Shown here piece by piece: positions 1-7,649 of a stretch of 35,676 nucleotides of DNA. The notes beneath the pieces were generated by a model. That model was not told the origin of the DNA. It saw only the letters and a program-made list of their open reading frames with translations, and ran no database searches. This DNA is from Oscillospiraceae bacterium. GTDB lineage: Bacteria > Bacillota > Clostridia > Oscillospirales > Ruminococcaceae. The position numbers and the translations under genes were made by a program. Position 1 is the first letter of the stretch. The number at the start of each line of letters is the position of its first letter. The stretch is taken from contig CAAGCE010000151.1 of the NCBI GenBank assembly GCA_900768245.1, positions 1-35,676 on the forward strand. Reading direction: 5' to 3'.

Positions 1-215
1 CACGGGCTTTGCCCTTTGGATTCCCACAAGCCTTTGATAAAGGCAAAGCCTGTTTTCGCTGCCGCTCAAACTTTTCTGCGAAAAGCAAGCAGGCTTGACC
101 GAAACTTTAAGTGTTTTGGCACTGTTACTTTTGTTTGGTTCATAGGGTTTTATGCAAAGCTGCTGTCGCGGCTGCTTTCTTTGGGTTCGCACTTTCTTGG
201 ACGCGTCCCCCCAAA
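1..215 (+). repeat. Dispersed repeat, left copy (inverted relative to right window end)
   Basis: Positions 1-37 and about 92-200 match the reverse complement of about 35520-35672 with roughly 80-85 percent identity by eye; both copies start with a block reading CACGGGCTTTGCCCTTTGGA. The left copy carries about 50 extra bases at roughly 38-91. The same reading frame happens to stay open in both copies and would give similar 60-80 residue peptides beginning MDSHKPL, but there is no ribosome binding site and the conservation is simply that of the DNA repeat, so I do not call a gene. It lies just downstream of tatD, which has no clear terminator of its own. Confidence 0.8.
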
Positions 216-240
216 AAATACAACACAATATACGGTTTTA

Positions 241-1011
241 TCATTTTATACGGTTGAAAAGCTTTAGTGTATTTTCCATTGTTGTTTTTGCTACGATTTC
301 CGGTGCGACGTTTTTTATTTCTGCTATTTTATCAATGACGTGTACTATCATTCCGCTGTCGCAGCGTTTTCCTCGGTTTGGTTCGGGTGCCATATAGGGA
401 CAATCCGTTTCAAGCATAAGTCTGTCCAATGGTATCACTTCGAGGGCTTCCAATGCTTTTCGGGCATTTTTAAAGGTGAGGACTCCTGTGAAGCTGATAT
501 TCATTCCAAGTGCAAGCACCTGTTTTGCTGTTTCCGCTGAGCCTGAAAAGCAATGCATCACGCCGCTTACTTTTCCTCGGCTGCGGAGGATATTCATTGT
601 ATCTTCTGTTGCGTCACGGGAATGTATCACGACGGGAAGTCCCGCACGTTCGGCAAGGTCAAGCTGTTCATTGAAAAAGCGTATCTGCAGATTACGGTCA
701 TAACCCTCCGTATGATAATCAAGACCGATTTCGCCTACGGCAACTACCTTTGGATTTGCGGTCATATATTCAAGCTTGGAAAGGTAGCTGTCGGGAGTAT
801 ATGCGGCATCGTCGGGGTGGACACCTACTGCTGCATAGACAAACGGAAATCTTTCCGCAAGGTCAACGGAATATTGCGAACGCTCCGGATTACAGCCGAT
901 ATTTACAATATTGCGCACACCGTTTGCGTGCAGTCGGTTCAGAAGCTCATCACGGTCAGCGTCAAATGCTTCATCATCGTAATGGGCGTGTGAATCAATA
1001 TATTCGAGCAT
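241..1011 (-). CDS. tatD: TatD family metal-dependent hydrolase (3'-5' DNase-like)
   Basis: This 256-residue protein is a full-length member of the TatD/YcfH family of the amidohydrolase superfamily, cytoplasmic TIM-barrel metal hydrolases with DNase activity in characterised members. The metal-binding signatures are all visible: DSHAH near the N-terminus (residues 7-11), GEIGLDYH near residue 92, VIHSRDA near 127, a MHCFSGS segment near 152, and ETDCPYMAP near 202. The start ATG at 1011 has a CGGAGG ribosome binding site eight bases upstream. It follows metG on the same strand, an arrangement common in Firmicutes, but a terminator-like hairpin sits in the 61-base gap, so expression may be partly uncoupled from metG. 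The family assignment is firm; the physiological substrate is not known from sequence. Confidence 0.95.
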   Translation of the reverse strand: MLEYIDSHAHYDDEAFDADRDELLNRLHANGVRNIVNIGCNPERSQYSVDLAERFPFVYAAVGVHPDDAAYTPDSYLSKLEYMTANPKVVAVGEIGLDYHTEGYDRNLQIRFFNEQLDLAERAGLPVVIHSRDATEDTMNILRSRGKVSGVMHCFSGSAETAKQVLALGMNISFTGVLTFKNARKALEALEVIPLDRLMLETDCPYMAPEPNRGKRCDSGMIVHVIDKIAEIKNVAPEIVAKTTMENTLKLFNRIK

Positions 1012-1025
1012 ATAAAACCTCCGAT

Positions 1026-1056
1026 TATAAAAAGGGCGGAATTTTATCCGCCCTGA
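1026..1056 (-). terminator. Intrinsic terminator between metG and tatD
   Basis: Read on the minus strand, AGGGCGGA and TCCGCCCT pair over eight bases around a six-base loop (1033-1054), followed by a T-rich stretch. It lies between the metG stop and the tatD ribosome binding site, so it would attenuate rather than abolish readthrough into tatD. Confidence 0.75.
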
Positions 1057-1072
1057 ATTATATATCCTGTTG

Positions 1073-3022
1073 TTATCTTAACTTTGAGCCGTTAGGAATA
1101 TCTTTGTCAACGAAAATTACTCTTGCATCTTCGCCTACATCTGCTGCAACGATCATACCCTGACTTTCAACTCCGCAGAGCTTTGCAGGTGAAAGATTTG
1201 CAACAACGATGACCTTCTTGCCGATGAGGTCTTCGGGGGCATACCATTTTGCAATGCCGGATACGACCTGTCTTGTGCCGAATCCGTCGTCAAGTTTGAG
1301 CTTGAGGAGCTTCTTTGCTTTCGGAACTTTTTCACATTCCTTGACTTCCGCAACTCTCAGATCTACCTTGCAGAAATCGTCAATGCTGATAGTTTCGGAG
1401 ATAGGAAGAAGATTTGCTTTATCCTCGTCTGCTGCATCGGTCTTTGGTGCGTTTGCGGCGATAAGTGTGTTAAGCTCGTCGATTTCATTTTCAACGTCTA
1501 TTCTCGGGAAGAGGACATCTCCCTTGTGAACTGTAACATTTGCAGGAAGTACACCGAATTTTGCAGCGTTTTCATAGGTAATGTCATCTGCTGCTGCACC
1601 TATCTGTTCCCAAGCCTTTGGCATTGTTGTTGGCATAAAGCAGGAGAGAAGTGTTGTTATTACACGGATAGCTTCAATGAGATTGTAAAGTACAGCTGCA
1701 AGTCTTGGCTTGTTTGCTTCGTCCTTTGCAAGTACCCATGGAGCTGTATCGTCGATATATTTATTTGCGGCTGATACTACCTTGAAAATTTCGGCAAGGG
1801 CAACGTTGAGCTGTGTATTTTCCACTGCTTCATCAACCGCTGCACGAAGTCCTGTTACGGTTTTGATAAGCTCTTCATCAAAATCTCCGCTCTGTTTTTC
1901 TGTTGGAAGTGTGCCGTCAAAATATTTGAGCACCATTGCAACTGTTCTTGAAATAAGGTTTCCAAGTCCGTTTGCAAGGTCGGAATTGATACGGTTTATC
2001 ATAATTTCATTGGAGAATGAGCTGTCTGCGCCCAGAGCCATTTCACGGAGGATATGGTAACGGATAGCGTCTGCGCCGTAACGCTCGCCGAGAACGAACG
2101 GGTCAACAACGTTGCCGAGGGATTTGCTCATTTTCTGACCGTTGAAGGTTATCCAGCCGTGAACTGCAAGGTGCTTAGGGAGAGGAAGATCGAGTGCCAT
2201 AAGCATTGCAGGCCAGATGATAGCATGGAAACGCATAATATCCTTTGCTACCATATGAACATCGGCAGGCCAGTATTTATCATAATCATTGTAATGATCG
2301 TTCATATATCCGAGGGCGGTGATATAGTTGGAAAGTGCGTCTATCCATACATATACAACGTGCTTTTCATCGAATGAAACAGGAATGCCCCATTTGAAAG
2401 ATGTTCTTGAAACGCAGAGGTCTTCAAGTCCAGGCTTTATAAAGTTGTTTACAAGCTCTGTTGCTCTTGTCTTTGGACGGAGGTAGTCGGTTTCTGTGAG
2501 AAGCTTTTCAATTCTGTCAGCGAATGGTGACATTTTGAAGAAGTAAGCTTCTTCCTTTGCTTCGATAACGTCACGTCCGCATTCAGGGCATTTGCCGTCA
2601 ACAAGCTGTGATTCTGTCCAGAAGCTTTCGCACGGTGTACAGTACTTGCCTGAATATTCGCCCTTGTAGATGTAGCCTCTGTCGTAAAGCTCCTTGAATA
2701 TTTTCTGTACGGATTCAACGTGGTAATCGTCGGTGGTACGGATATATCTGTCGTAGCTTACGTTCATATAGCTCCAGAGCTTTTTGAATATCTCAACTAT
2801 CTCATCAACGTACTGCTTAGGTGTTACGCCTTTTTCAGCAGCTTTCTGCTCGATCTTCTGACCGTGTTCATCGGTGCCTGTAAGGAACATTACATCGTAG
2901 CCCTGCATACGCTTATAGCGGGCGATAGAGTCACAGGCTACTGTTGTATAGCAATGGCCTATGTGAGGATTTCCCGACGGGTAATATATCGGGGTGGTAA
3001 TGTAAAAAGGTTTTTTCTCCAT
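1073..3022 (-). CDS. metG: Methionyl-tRNA synthetase with C-terminal tRNA-binding domain
   Basis: This 649-residue class I aminoacyl-tRNA synthetase charges tRNA-Met with methionine. The HIGH motif is at residues 20-23 (PHIGH), the KMSKS motif is near residue 300 (GQKMSKSLGN), and a zinc knuckle with two CxxC pairs (CTPC and CPEC) lies near residues 127-148. After an anticodon-binding helical region a linker leads to a C-terminal EMAP-II/CsaA-like tRNA-binding domain from about residue 545 to the end (ISIDDFCKVDLRVAEVKECE). Length and domain order match the homodimeric form of MetG typical of Firmicutes. The ATG at 3022 is preceded by AGGAGG, and a consensus promoter lies at 3069-3097. No truncation or odd residue was seen. 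Confidence 0.98.
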   Translation of the reverse strand: MEKKPFYITTPIYYPSGNPHIGHCYTTVACDSIARYKRMQGYDVMFLTGTDEHGQKIEQKAAEKGVTPKQYVDEIVEIFKKLWSYMNVSYDRYIRTTDDYHVESVQKIFKELYDRGYIYKGEYSGKYCTPCESFWTESQLVDGKCPECGRDVIEAKEEAYFFKMSPFADRIEKLLTETDYLRPKTRATELVNNFIKPGLEDLCVSRTSFKWGIPVSFDEKHVVYVWIDALSNYITALGYMNDHYNDYDKYWPADVHMVAKDIMRFHAIIWPAMLMALDLPLPKHLAVHGWITFNGQKMSKSLGNVVDPFVLGERYGADAIRYHILREMALGADSSFSNEIMINRINSDLANGLGNLISRTVAMVLKYFDGTLPTEKQSGDFDEELIKTVTGLRAAVDEAVENTQLNVALAEIFKVVSAANKYIDDTAPWVLAKDEANKPRLAAVLYNLIEAIRVITTLLSCFMPTTMPKAWEQIGAAADDITYENAAKFGVLPANVTVHKGDVLFPRIDVENEIDELNTLIAANAPKTDAADEDKANLLPISETISIDDFCKVDLRVAEVKECEKVPKAKKLLKLKLDDGFGTRQVVSGIAKWYAPEDLIGKKVIVVANLSPAKLCGVESQGMIVAADVGEDARVIFVDKDIPNGSKLR

Positions 3023-3068
3023 ATTTCAATTCCTCCTGAAAGGTTATTTTAACAATAAACACTATTTT

Positions 3069-3097
3069 ATTATATCCCATATCCGACAGTTTGTCAA
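3069..3097 (-). promoter_or_regulatory. Sigma-A promoter of metG
   Basis: On the minus strand TTGACA (3092-3097) is separated by exactly 17 bases from TATAAT (3069-3074). It lies about 47 bases upstream of the metG start codon. Confidence 0.85.
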
Positions 3098-3218
3098 ATA
3101 AAATAAAAATGATTGTTAGATGTGTAAAATGTCGCAATGTAGAAAAATGAACATTAATATTAAAGGAATATATGCAAATTATACAATAAAGTTGCACTTT
3201 TTATGTTGCAATTGGTAA

Positions 3219-3247
3219 TTGCGAAAATATTACATTAATGTTATAAT
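3219..3247 (+). promoter_or_regulatory. Sigma-A promoter of the secreted protein gene
   Basis: TTGCGA (3219-3224), 17 bases, then TATAAT (3242-3247). An inverted repeat GCAATT-GGT-AATTGC (about 3208-3222) overlaps the -35 element, and a second palindrome, TTCACA-ATTA-TGTGAA (3264-3279), lies just after the expected transcription start. Either could be an operator; the regulator is not identifiable here. Confidence 0.7.
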
Positions 3248-3303
3248 TAACATATTAAGATAATTCACAATTATGTGAAATAAAATTTTGGGAGGTAAAT
3301 AAA

Positions 3304-4641
3304 ATGAAGCTTAAAAAATTAGTGGCTGCCGTATGTGCAGCAGCTATGGCTGTTTCCGCAGTCGCAGTTACACCGCTTTTTTCAAGTGCTGCAGCAGCAG
3401 ATAAGGTCCTTACTCCTGAGCCTCAGACAATGGCAACCGCAACCGTAAAGGAAAATCAATATAATGCGGGTCAGATGGAATCACCTTCAATTACTATTCT
3501 TAATGCATGGGGAAATGCACTTGATCTTACCGATTATTCCGCTGTTGAAGTTGAGTATTCGGTAAATACCGATTATATCAAGGGCGTTGTTATCTGCACA
3601 AACGGAGGTACACTCGGTTGGACAAACGGTACAGCTGCAACAGCTGCTAAGGGTACTGCAACTCTTGATCTCAATGGCGGTACTGTTGAAAATATGGTAG
3701 TTCAGGCTTGGTGGGCAGATTCGATTTCATTGGAAAAAAATGAAGGCGAATCATTCAATATTGATTTTACTATCAGCTCTGCAAAGCTTATTGCAAAGGA
3801 AGATGAAACACCTGTAACTCCACCTGCACAGACTGCACTTGCAACAATTGTTGCAGGCAATGAAGCTACCGAAGCATATGAAGCATCAAATGACAATTTT
3901 AATGGCTTTAATGTTGCAGAACTCAGCGATGTTACATCTGTTGTATGGAATGTGACATGCACAAATGCAAACAACGGCTATGCTAACGGTCAGGTGATTT
4001 TCCAGAGCGATGACAACGGCTGGTTCCAGAAGTCATTCGGCAACGGAAACGACTGGCAGGATAACCCTTATGACATTCAGGTTCAGGCTGGAGCAGGTAC
4101 ATATGATATTACACTCAGCACAGCAGGCCTTAGTTTGAATGAACAGTCATGGTTTAAGCTCGTTATCAAGGCATACGGCGGCGCAACATATGAGATCAAC
4201 CGCATCACTCTTATGTCAGGCCCAGAAGTTCTTGCATATATCGGCAAGGCACAAACTCCTGATACAGATATTGATGACGGCGGCGATGATGACGATGTTT
4301 TGGATGACGATGACAAGTCATCGGTAAGCAGCTCAAGCAATGCTGCACCTGTAATTCCTACTGACTATTCTGTTGCAACAAGCAATATGGTAAAGGAGAT
4401 CAGAACTCTCGCAGCAGGCTCAAATTATGAGATCAATCTTACAAAGAGCAATTCTGTTGTAAAGAAACTTGTTATCAAGCAGATCGCAGGCAAGGATATT
4501 ACAATCACGATCACATATGCAGGTCACACCTGGACCGTAAACGGTAAAGACGTTGATACTGCAAAGCCGCTCAACTTCCGCAAGGCACTTGATCCTGATT
4601 CAGGCTACAAGCTCCCTTCATACGTTAAGGAAGTTAAGTAA
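3304..4641 (+). CDS. Secreted protein with two beta-sandwich (CBM-like) modules
   Basis: This 445-residue protein starts with a clear Sec signal peptide (MKLKKLVAAVCAAAMAVSAV, cleavage probably near SSAAAA around residue 35). I do not recognise a named family. Two tandem regions, about 38-170 and 176-315, each look like all-beta sandwich modules rich in Trp, Asn and Gly with alternating beta patterns, reminiscent of carbohydrate-binding modules. An extremely acidic, Ser-rich linker (about 318-343, runs of Asp then Ser) leads to a compact C-terminal domain of about 90 residues ending at the stop; this domain is basic and beta-rich and might be an anchoring or surface-retention module. No catalytic motif, lipobox or LPxTG-type signal is visible. 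GGGAGG is well placed before the ATG. It is monocistronic, with its own promoter and terminator. A role in glycan binding at the cell surface is inference. Confidence 0.85.
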   Translation: MKLKKLVAAVCAAAMAVSAVAVTPLFSSAAAADKVLTPEPQTMATATVKENQYNAGQMESPSITILNAWGNALDLTDYSAVEVEYSVNTDYIKGVVICTNGGTLGWTNGTAATAAKGTATLDLNGGTVENMVVQAWWADSISLEKNEGESFNIDFTISSAKLIAKEDETPVTPPAQTALATIVAGNEATEAYEASNDNFNGFNVAELSDVTSVVWNVTCTNANNGYANGQVIFQSDDNGWFQKSFGNGNDWQDNPYDIQVQAGAGTYDITLSTAGLSLNEQSWFKLVIKAYGGATYEINRITLMSGPEVLAYIGKAQTPDTDIDDGGDDDDVLDDDDKSSVSSSSNAAPVIPTDYSVATSNMVKEIRTLAAGSNYEINLTKSNSVVKKLVIKQIAGKDITITITYAGHTWTVNGKDVDTAKPLNFRKALDPDSGYKLPSYVKEVK

Positions 4642-4663
4642 TTAAAAGCTAATAATAAACTTT

Positions 4664-4703
4664 TCGCCGCTCCCGATGCAATGTCGGGGCGGCGGCTTTT
4701 TTA
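4664..4703 (+). terminator. Intrinsic terminator after the secreted protein gene
   Basis: GCCGC-T-CCCGA pairs with TCGGG-G-CGGC (4666-4696) and is followed by TTTTTT. It lies 25 bases after the stop codon. Confidence 0.85.
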
Positions 4704-4705
4704 AT

Positions 4706-5033
4706 GCAGAATTAAAAATTAAGAATTAAGAATTATTGTAATTCTGACTTTGGTTATAAAAATGTTATTTTTCGTAGGTTCCTTTTTTGTTTTATTTTGG
4801 CAGCGGCATTAAGTATGCGGTGTTTTGTGTGATAGCGTGCCGCTGCAGCCGAAACAATGGTGGGTATCCTTTTATATAGGTTGCAGTTCACAGCATACTG
4901 ACGACCGCGGCGGAACGCTATCCATAGTTTACAGCAAATTTTAAACCGCCGCCCTAAAAAAGAAAGAAACATATAATTTCCACAAAAGCAAAGGTTACTG
5001 CAATTCTTAATTCTTAACTTTTAATTCTTAATT
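4706..5033. repeat. MITE-like element with AT-rich terminal inverted repeats
   Basis: Positions 4709-4734 and 5002-5027 are inverted repeats of 26 bases with one mismatch, built from AATTAAG units, and the similarity continues weakly inward to about 4752 and 4988. The element fills the space between the terminator of the upstream gene and the rplL terminator, which fits insertion of a non-autonomous element into a convergent intergenic region. No coding capacity is evident inside. It contains the GC-rich module at 4886-4972. Confidence 0.65.
4886..4972 (+). repeat. GC-rich dispersed module, copy 1
   Basis: From GTTCACAGCA through GACCGCGGCGG to ACCGCCGCCCTAA and an A-rich tail ending AAGAAAC, this matches 8906-8996 in the same orientation. 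GGCGG near the start can pair with CCGCC near the end, so a transcript would fold into a hairpin. Confidence 0.7.
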
Positions 5034-5069
5034 AAAAAAAGGCACCGCACTCAAAATGAGCACGGTGTC
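5034..5069 (-). terminator. Terminator of the rplJ-rplL operon
   Basis: On the minus strand ACACCGTGCTCA pairs with TGAGTGCGGTG over about 11 base pairs, including two G-T pairs (5041-5069), followed by seven T. It lies 26 bases after the rplL stop. Confidence 0.9.
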
Positions 5070-5094
5070 TGAAAGAACATTGTTAAGTAAAAAC

Positions 5095-5469
5095 TTACTT
5101 GAGTTCTACTGTTGCGCCGGCAGCTTCGAGCTTTGTCTTGATCTCTTCAGCATCAGCCTTGGATGCGCCTTCCTTGAGAGCCTTAGGAGCTGCTTCAACG
5201 AGTTCCTTAGCTTCCTTAAGGGAAAGACCGCAGATGTCCTTAACAGCCTTGATAACGTCCATCTTCTTTTCGCCGAATGAAGCAAGAACAACATCAAATT
5301 CTGTCTTTTCAGCAGCAGCAGCGCCTGCAGCAGCACCTGCAGCAGGAGCAGCAGCAACAGCAGCTGTTACACCGAATTCTTCCTGGATAGCGTCTACGAG
5401 TTCTGCGAGTTCGAGAACTGAGAGAGCCTTAACGTCTTCTACAAATTTTAAAATCTTTTCTGAAGCCAT
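5095..5469 (-). CDS. rplL: 50S ribosomal protein L7/L12
   Basis: At 124 residues this is a standard bacterial L7/L12, the stalk protein that recruits translation factors. The N-terminal dimerisation domain (ILKFVEDVKALSVLELAELV) is followed by an Ala/Gly-rich hinge at about residues 35-54 and the conserved C-terminal domain (FDVVLASFGEKKMDVIKAV, then GLSLKEAKELVEAAPK and KLEAAGATVELK). AAGGAG lies upstream of the ATG at 5469. It is the second gene after rplJ, 71 bases downstream, with a strong terminator following. Codon use is biased, as expected for an abundant ribosomal protein. Confidence 0.99.
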   Translation of the reverse strand: MASEKILKFVEDVKALSVLELAELVDAIQEEFGVTAAVAAAPAAGAAAGAAAAEKTEFDVVLASFGEKKMDVIKAVKDICGLSLKEAKELVEAAPKALKEGASKADAEEIKTKLEAAGATVELK

Positions 5470-5540
5470 GATAATTAATCTCCTTTTTAATTAAATTTCA
5501 CCGCCTGTTTTATGCGGCATCAAAAGTTGGAAGTATGCAA

Positions 5541-6059
5541 TTAAGCAACTTCTTCTTCGGACTTCTTCTCTTCGACTGCCTTGAGAATAGCAGCGAGCTT
5601 CTGCATTGGACCCTGGAGGGAACCAACGAGCTGTGAAAGAAGAACATCTCTTGAAGGGATCTTGGAAAGAGCGAGAACACCCTGTGCATCGTAAAGCTCT
5701 GTGCCGATGAAGCCTGCCTTCATTGAGAAAGTGGACTTTTCGTCAGCACCCTCGATGTATTTACCGAGGATACGAGCAGGGGCAGTCTGGTCGTCGTCGG
5801 AAAGAGCGATAGCAGTTGTTCCTTCGAGAACACTGTCAAGACCGTCGATTCCAACGTTGTGAAGAGCGAAACGGAGCATAGAGTTCTTTTCAACGTAATA
5901 TTTTACGCCTGCTTCTCTGAGTTCCTTTCTGAGCTTAGTATCCTGTTCTACTGTGATACCCTTGTAATCAACGATAACACCTGCAGCAGCATTCTTAAGC
6001 TGTTCTGTGATAGCTTCAACCTTAGCCTTCTTGGATTCAAGTACCTGTGCGCTTGGCAT
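5541..6059 (-). CDS. rplJ: 50S ribosomal protein L10
   Basis: I place the start at the ATG at 6059 (MPSAQVLESKK), because GGAGGTG sits eight bases upstream; an in-frame upstream ATG at 6092 has no such site. The 172-residue product is the usual size for L10, which anchors L7/L12 dimers to the ribosome at the base of the stalk. Typical features include VIVDYKGITVEQDTKLRKEL near residues 30-50, the central alpha/beta domain, and a C-terminal helix rich in Lys and Glu that binds L12 dimers. The gene is headed by an L10 leader and attenuator (6118-6259) and co-transcribed with rplL. Confidence 0.98.
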   Translation of the reverse strand: MPSAQVLESKKAKVEAITEQLKNAAAGVIVDYKGITVEQDTKLRKELREAGVKYYVEKNSMLRFALHNVGIDGLDSVLEGTTAIALSDDDQTAPARILGKYIEGADEKSTFSMKAGFIGTELYDAQGVLALSKIPSRDVLLSQLVGSLQGPMQKLAAILKAVEEKKSEEEVA

Positions 6060-6117
6060 AATGTTTTCACCTCCGTAATTGCATATAAACAAACTTGCTT
6101 ATAACAATTGCTAGCGG

Positions 6118-6259
6118 ATTCAAAAAAAGAAAAACCTTTTTCGCAAAGACACGAAAAAGGGCAAAGTACATATCATACTTAAGCGATCTTTTCCTCGGCA
6201 GGATTTACGGAACAACTCCACCTGCTGTCTTTAGAATACGATAGCTGTTATTAAACAAC
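6118..6259 (-). ncRNA. Ribosomal protein L10 leader with attenuator hairpin
   Basis: On the minus strand the segment corresponding to 6193-6238 carries the conserved L10-leader core (AGACAGCAGGTG, then TCCGTAAATCCTGCCGAGG), the region L10 or the L10-L12 complex binds for autogenous control. It is followed by a nine-base-pair hairpin, CCTTTTTCG with CGAAAAAGG (6135-6160), and a T-rich tract at 6123-6134, which is an intrinsic terminator. This gives transcription attenuation of rplJ-rplL in response to free L10, as established for the Firmicutes family. Confidence 0.92.
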
Positions 6260-6265
6260 TTATGT

Positions 6266-6294
6266 ATTATACCATACAAGTTTATGCTTGTCAA
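6266..6294 (-). promoter_or_regulatory. Sigma-A promoter of rplJ-rplL
   Basis: Minus-strand TTGACA (6289-6294), 17 bases, TATAAT (6266-6271): a perfect consensus, matching high expression. It begins only 33 bases after the rsmE stop codon. Confidence 0.92.
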
Positions 6295-6326
6295 GTGTTT
6301 TTATAAATTTTTTCTGTTTGTCGGAT

Positions 6327-7046
6327 CTACATATTTCCCGTCAGGTTCATTATAATGGCAGTCATTGCGATAGGACAGGTCTCGCAGCGCAGTATGCGTT
6401 CGCCCAGCCATATGGGAACAGCTCCGCCGCTTACGGCTTTATCCACTTCTCCACGCTCAAATCCGCCCTCCGAACCTATCATAACGGCAATGCTTTTATA
6501 ACGGTCAAGCTGCAGCGATGCAAGCTTTTCACCGCCGTTTTCATAGCATATCAGCTTTATTTCGGCAGATGCCATATCATTGACAGCCTGCTCAAAGGTC
6601 ATAAGGTGAGCAATTTCGGGAATAATGCCCCGTCCCGATTGCTTTGCGGCTTCTGCGGAAATCTTGCGGAAACGTTCAAGCTTCTTTGAAAAATCCTTGC
6701 TGTCGGGACGTGAAACACAGCGTTTTGAAATAAACGGTACTATTCTTGAAGCACCCAACTCGACTGTTTTCTGTATTATAAGCTCAAATTTATCCTGTTT
6801 TGGAAATGCCTGATAAACAGTAAGAAATGTATTCGGTTCGCATTTGGACGGCTCTGAGCTTTCAATGCGGCAGGTCACAGCTGTATCGGTCATTGCGGTT
6901 ATAGTGCAGTGATAATCTGTTCCGCAGCGGCAGAAGGTTATATCGTCGCCGATCTTCATACGCAGGGAACGTCCTATATGACGTGCGTCATCACCTGTAA
7001 CGGTGATTAGGTCGGCAGGTTCATGATCAATAAAAAATCGTGGCAT
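6327..7046 (-). CDS. rsmE: 16S rRNA (uracil-1498-N3)-methyltransferase
   Basis: This 239-residue SPOUT-class enzyme methylates N3 of U1498 in 16S rRNA using S-adenosylmethionine. The N-terminal PUA-like domain (MPRFFIDHEPADLITVTGDD through about 70) is followed by the trefoil-knot catalytic domain with the hallmark segments FELIIQKTVELGASRIVPF near 102-120, MIGSEGGFERGEVDKA near 190-205, and LGERILRCETCPIAM near 214-228 that binds cofactor. Length and motif order match the family. GGGAGAG precedes the ATG at 7046. It lies 15 bases after the MntR-type regulator gene and is probably co-transcribed with it. Confidence 0.96.
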   Translation of the reverse strand: MPRFFIDHEPADLITVTGDDARHIGRSLRMKIGDDITFCRCGTDYHCTITAMTDTAVTCRIESSEPSKCEPNTFLTVYQAFPKQDKFELIIQKTVELGASRIVPFISKRCVSRPDSKDFSKKLERFRKISAEAAKQSGRGIIPEIAHLMTFEQAVNDMASAEIKLICYENGGEKLASLQLDRYKSIAVMIGSEGGFERGEVDKAVSGGAVPIWLGERILRCETCPIAMTAIIMNLTGNM

Positions 7047-7061
7047 AGAGGCTCTCCCGGA

Positions 7062-7445
7062 TCAGATAATTTCGCCGTGTTTTTCTTTGATATGCTTTTT
7101 AAGCATTTGGAAAGAGGTGTCGCTTATATCGTGTTCAAGCTTGCAGGCATCTTCGGCAGCGGTCTTTTCGTCAACACCGATGTCCATAAGCCATTTTGTA
7201 AGAACGAGATGGCGTTCATAGATACGCTCGGCAACTCGCTTTCCCTCTTCTGTGAGAGTGATGTAGCCGTCGTGATCCACCTCGATAAAGCCGCCGTTTT
7301 TGAGAATACCGACAGCACGGCTTACGCTTGGTTTTGAGAAATCCAGCTCATTTGCAACATCAACAGAGCGAACTCCGCCGCCTCTGTTCTGAAGAACGAG
7401 TATAGTTTCAAGATAATTTTCTCCTGATTCGTAAAGACCTGCCAT
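7062..7445 (-). CDS. DtxR/MntR family metal-dependent transcriptional regulator
   Basis: I choose the ATG at 7445 (MAGLYESGENYLETIL), giving 127 residues; a longer frame to 7508 would overlap the leader hairpin and lacks a good site. The winged-helix DNA-binding domain is at about 8-65 (YLETILVLQNRGGGVRSVDV, ELDFSKPSVSRAVGILKNGG) and the metal-binding/dimerisation helices follow (ERHLVLTKWLMDIGVDEKTA, EDACKLEHDISD), with His and Glu residues where DtxR and MntR hold Mn2+ or Fe2+. There is no SH3 domain, so it is MntR-like in length. It probably represses metal uptake genes outside this window when manganese or iron is plentiful. Which metal it senses cannot be settled by eye. Confidence 0.9.
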   Translation of the reverse strand: MAGLYESGENYLETILVLQNRGGGVRSVDVANELDFSKPSVSRAVGILKNGGFIEVDHDGYITLTEEGKRVAERIYERHLVLTKWLMDIGVDEKTAAEDACKLEHDISDTSFQMLKKHIKEKHGEII

Positions 7446-7469
7446 ATATGCACCACTTTCTGTTTTATT

Positions 7470-7500
7470 AAAAGGCAGTGCCGAAAAAAGCGGCATTGCC
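7470..7500 (-). promoter_or_regulatory. Leader hairpin ahead of the DtxR/MntR gene
   Basis: Between the promoter and the start codon the transcript can form GGCAATGCCG-loop-CGGCACTGCC (7474-7500; interrupted by an A-C mismatch), directly followed by TTTTAATAAAA. The shape is that of a weak terminator or attenuator in the 5' leader. Confidence 0.5.
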
Positions 7501-7518
7501 CAAATCAATCATAAAATA

Positions 7519-7547
7519 ATTATACCATACTATTTAAGATCTATCAA
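7519..7547 (-). promoter_or_regulatory. Sigma-A promoter of the DtxR/MntR-rsmE operon
   Basis: Minus-strand TTGATA (7542-7547), 17 bases, TATAAT (7519-7524). Confidence 0.85.
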
Positions 7548-7577
7548 GGGAAAAAAGAAAAAACAGCGTATTTCTCG

Positions 7578-7612
7578 GAAAATAAAAAAGCAGACACCGA
7601 AAGGGCATCTGC
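7578..7612 (-). terminator. Terminator of the XRE regulator gene
   Basis: GCAGATGCC pairs with GGTGTCTGC (nine pairs, two of them G-T; 7590-7612) and is followed by TTTTTTATTTT on the minus strand. Confidence 0.85.
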
Positions 7613-7649
7613 ACGATATACACTTATACAGTGTAAACAGCTTGTACTA

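Noticed and set aside
16..267. Small ORF starting MDSHKPL at the left end, with a similar one on the minus strand at 35412-35657
   Set aside because: It lies in a dispersed repeat, has no ribosome binding site, and its conservation is explained by DNA repeat identity.
4083..4340. Ser-rich minus-strand ORF opposite the acidic linker
   Set aside because: It is the complement of the Asp-rich linker codons, not a gene.
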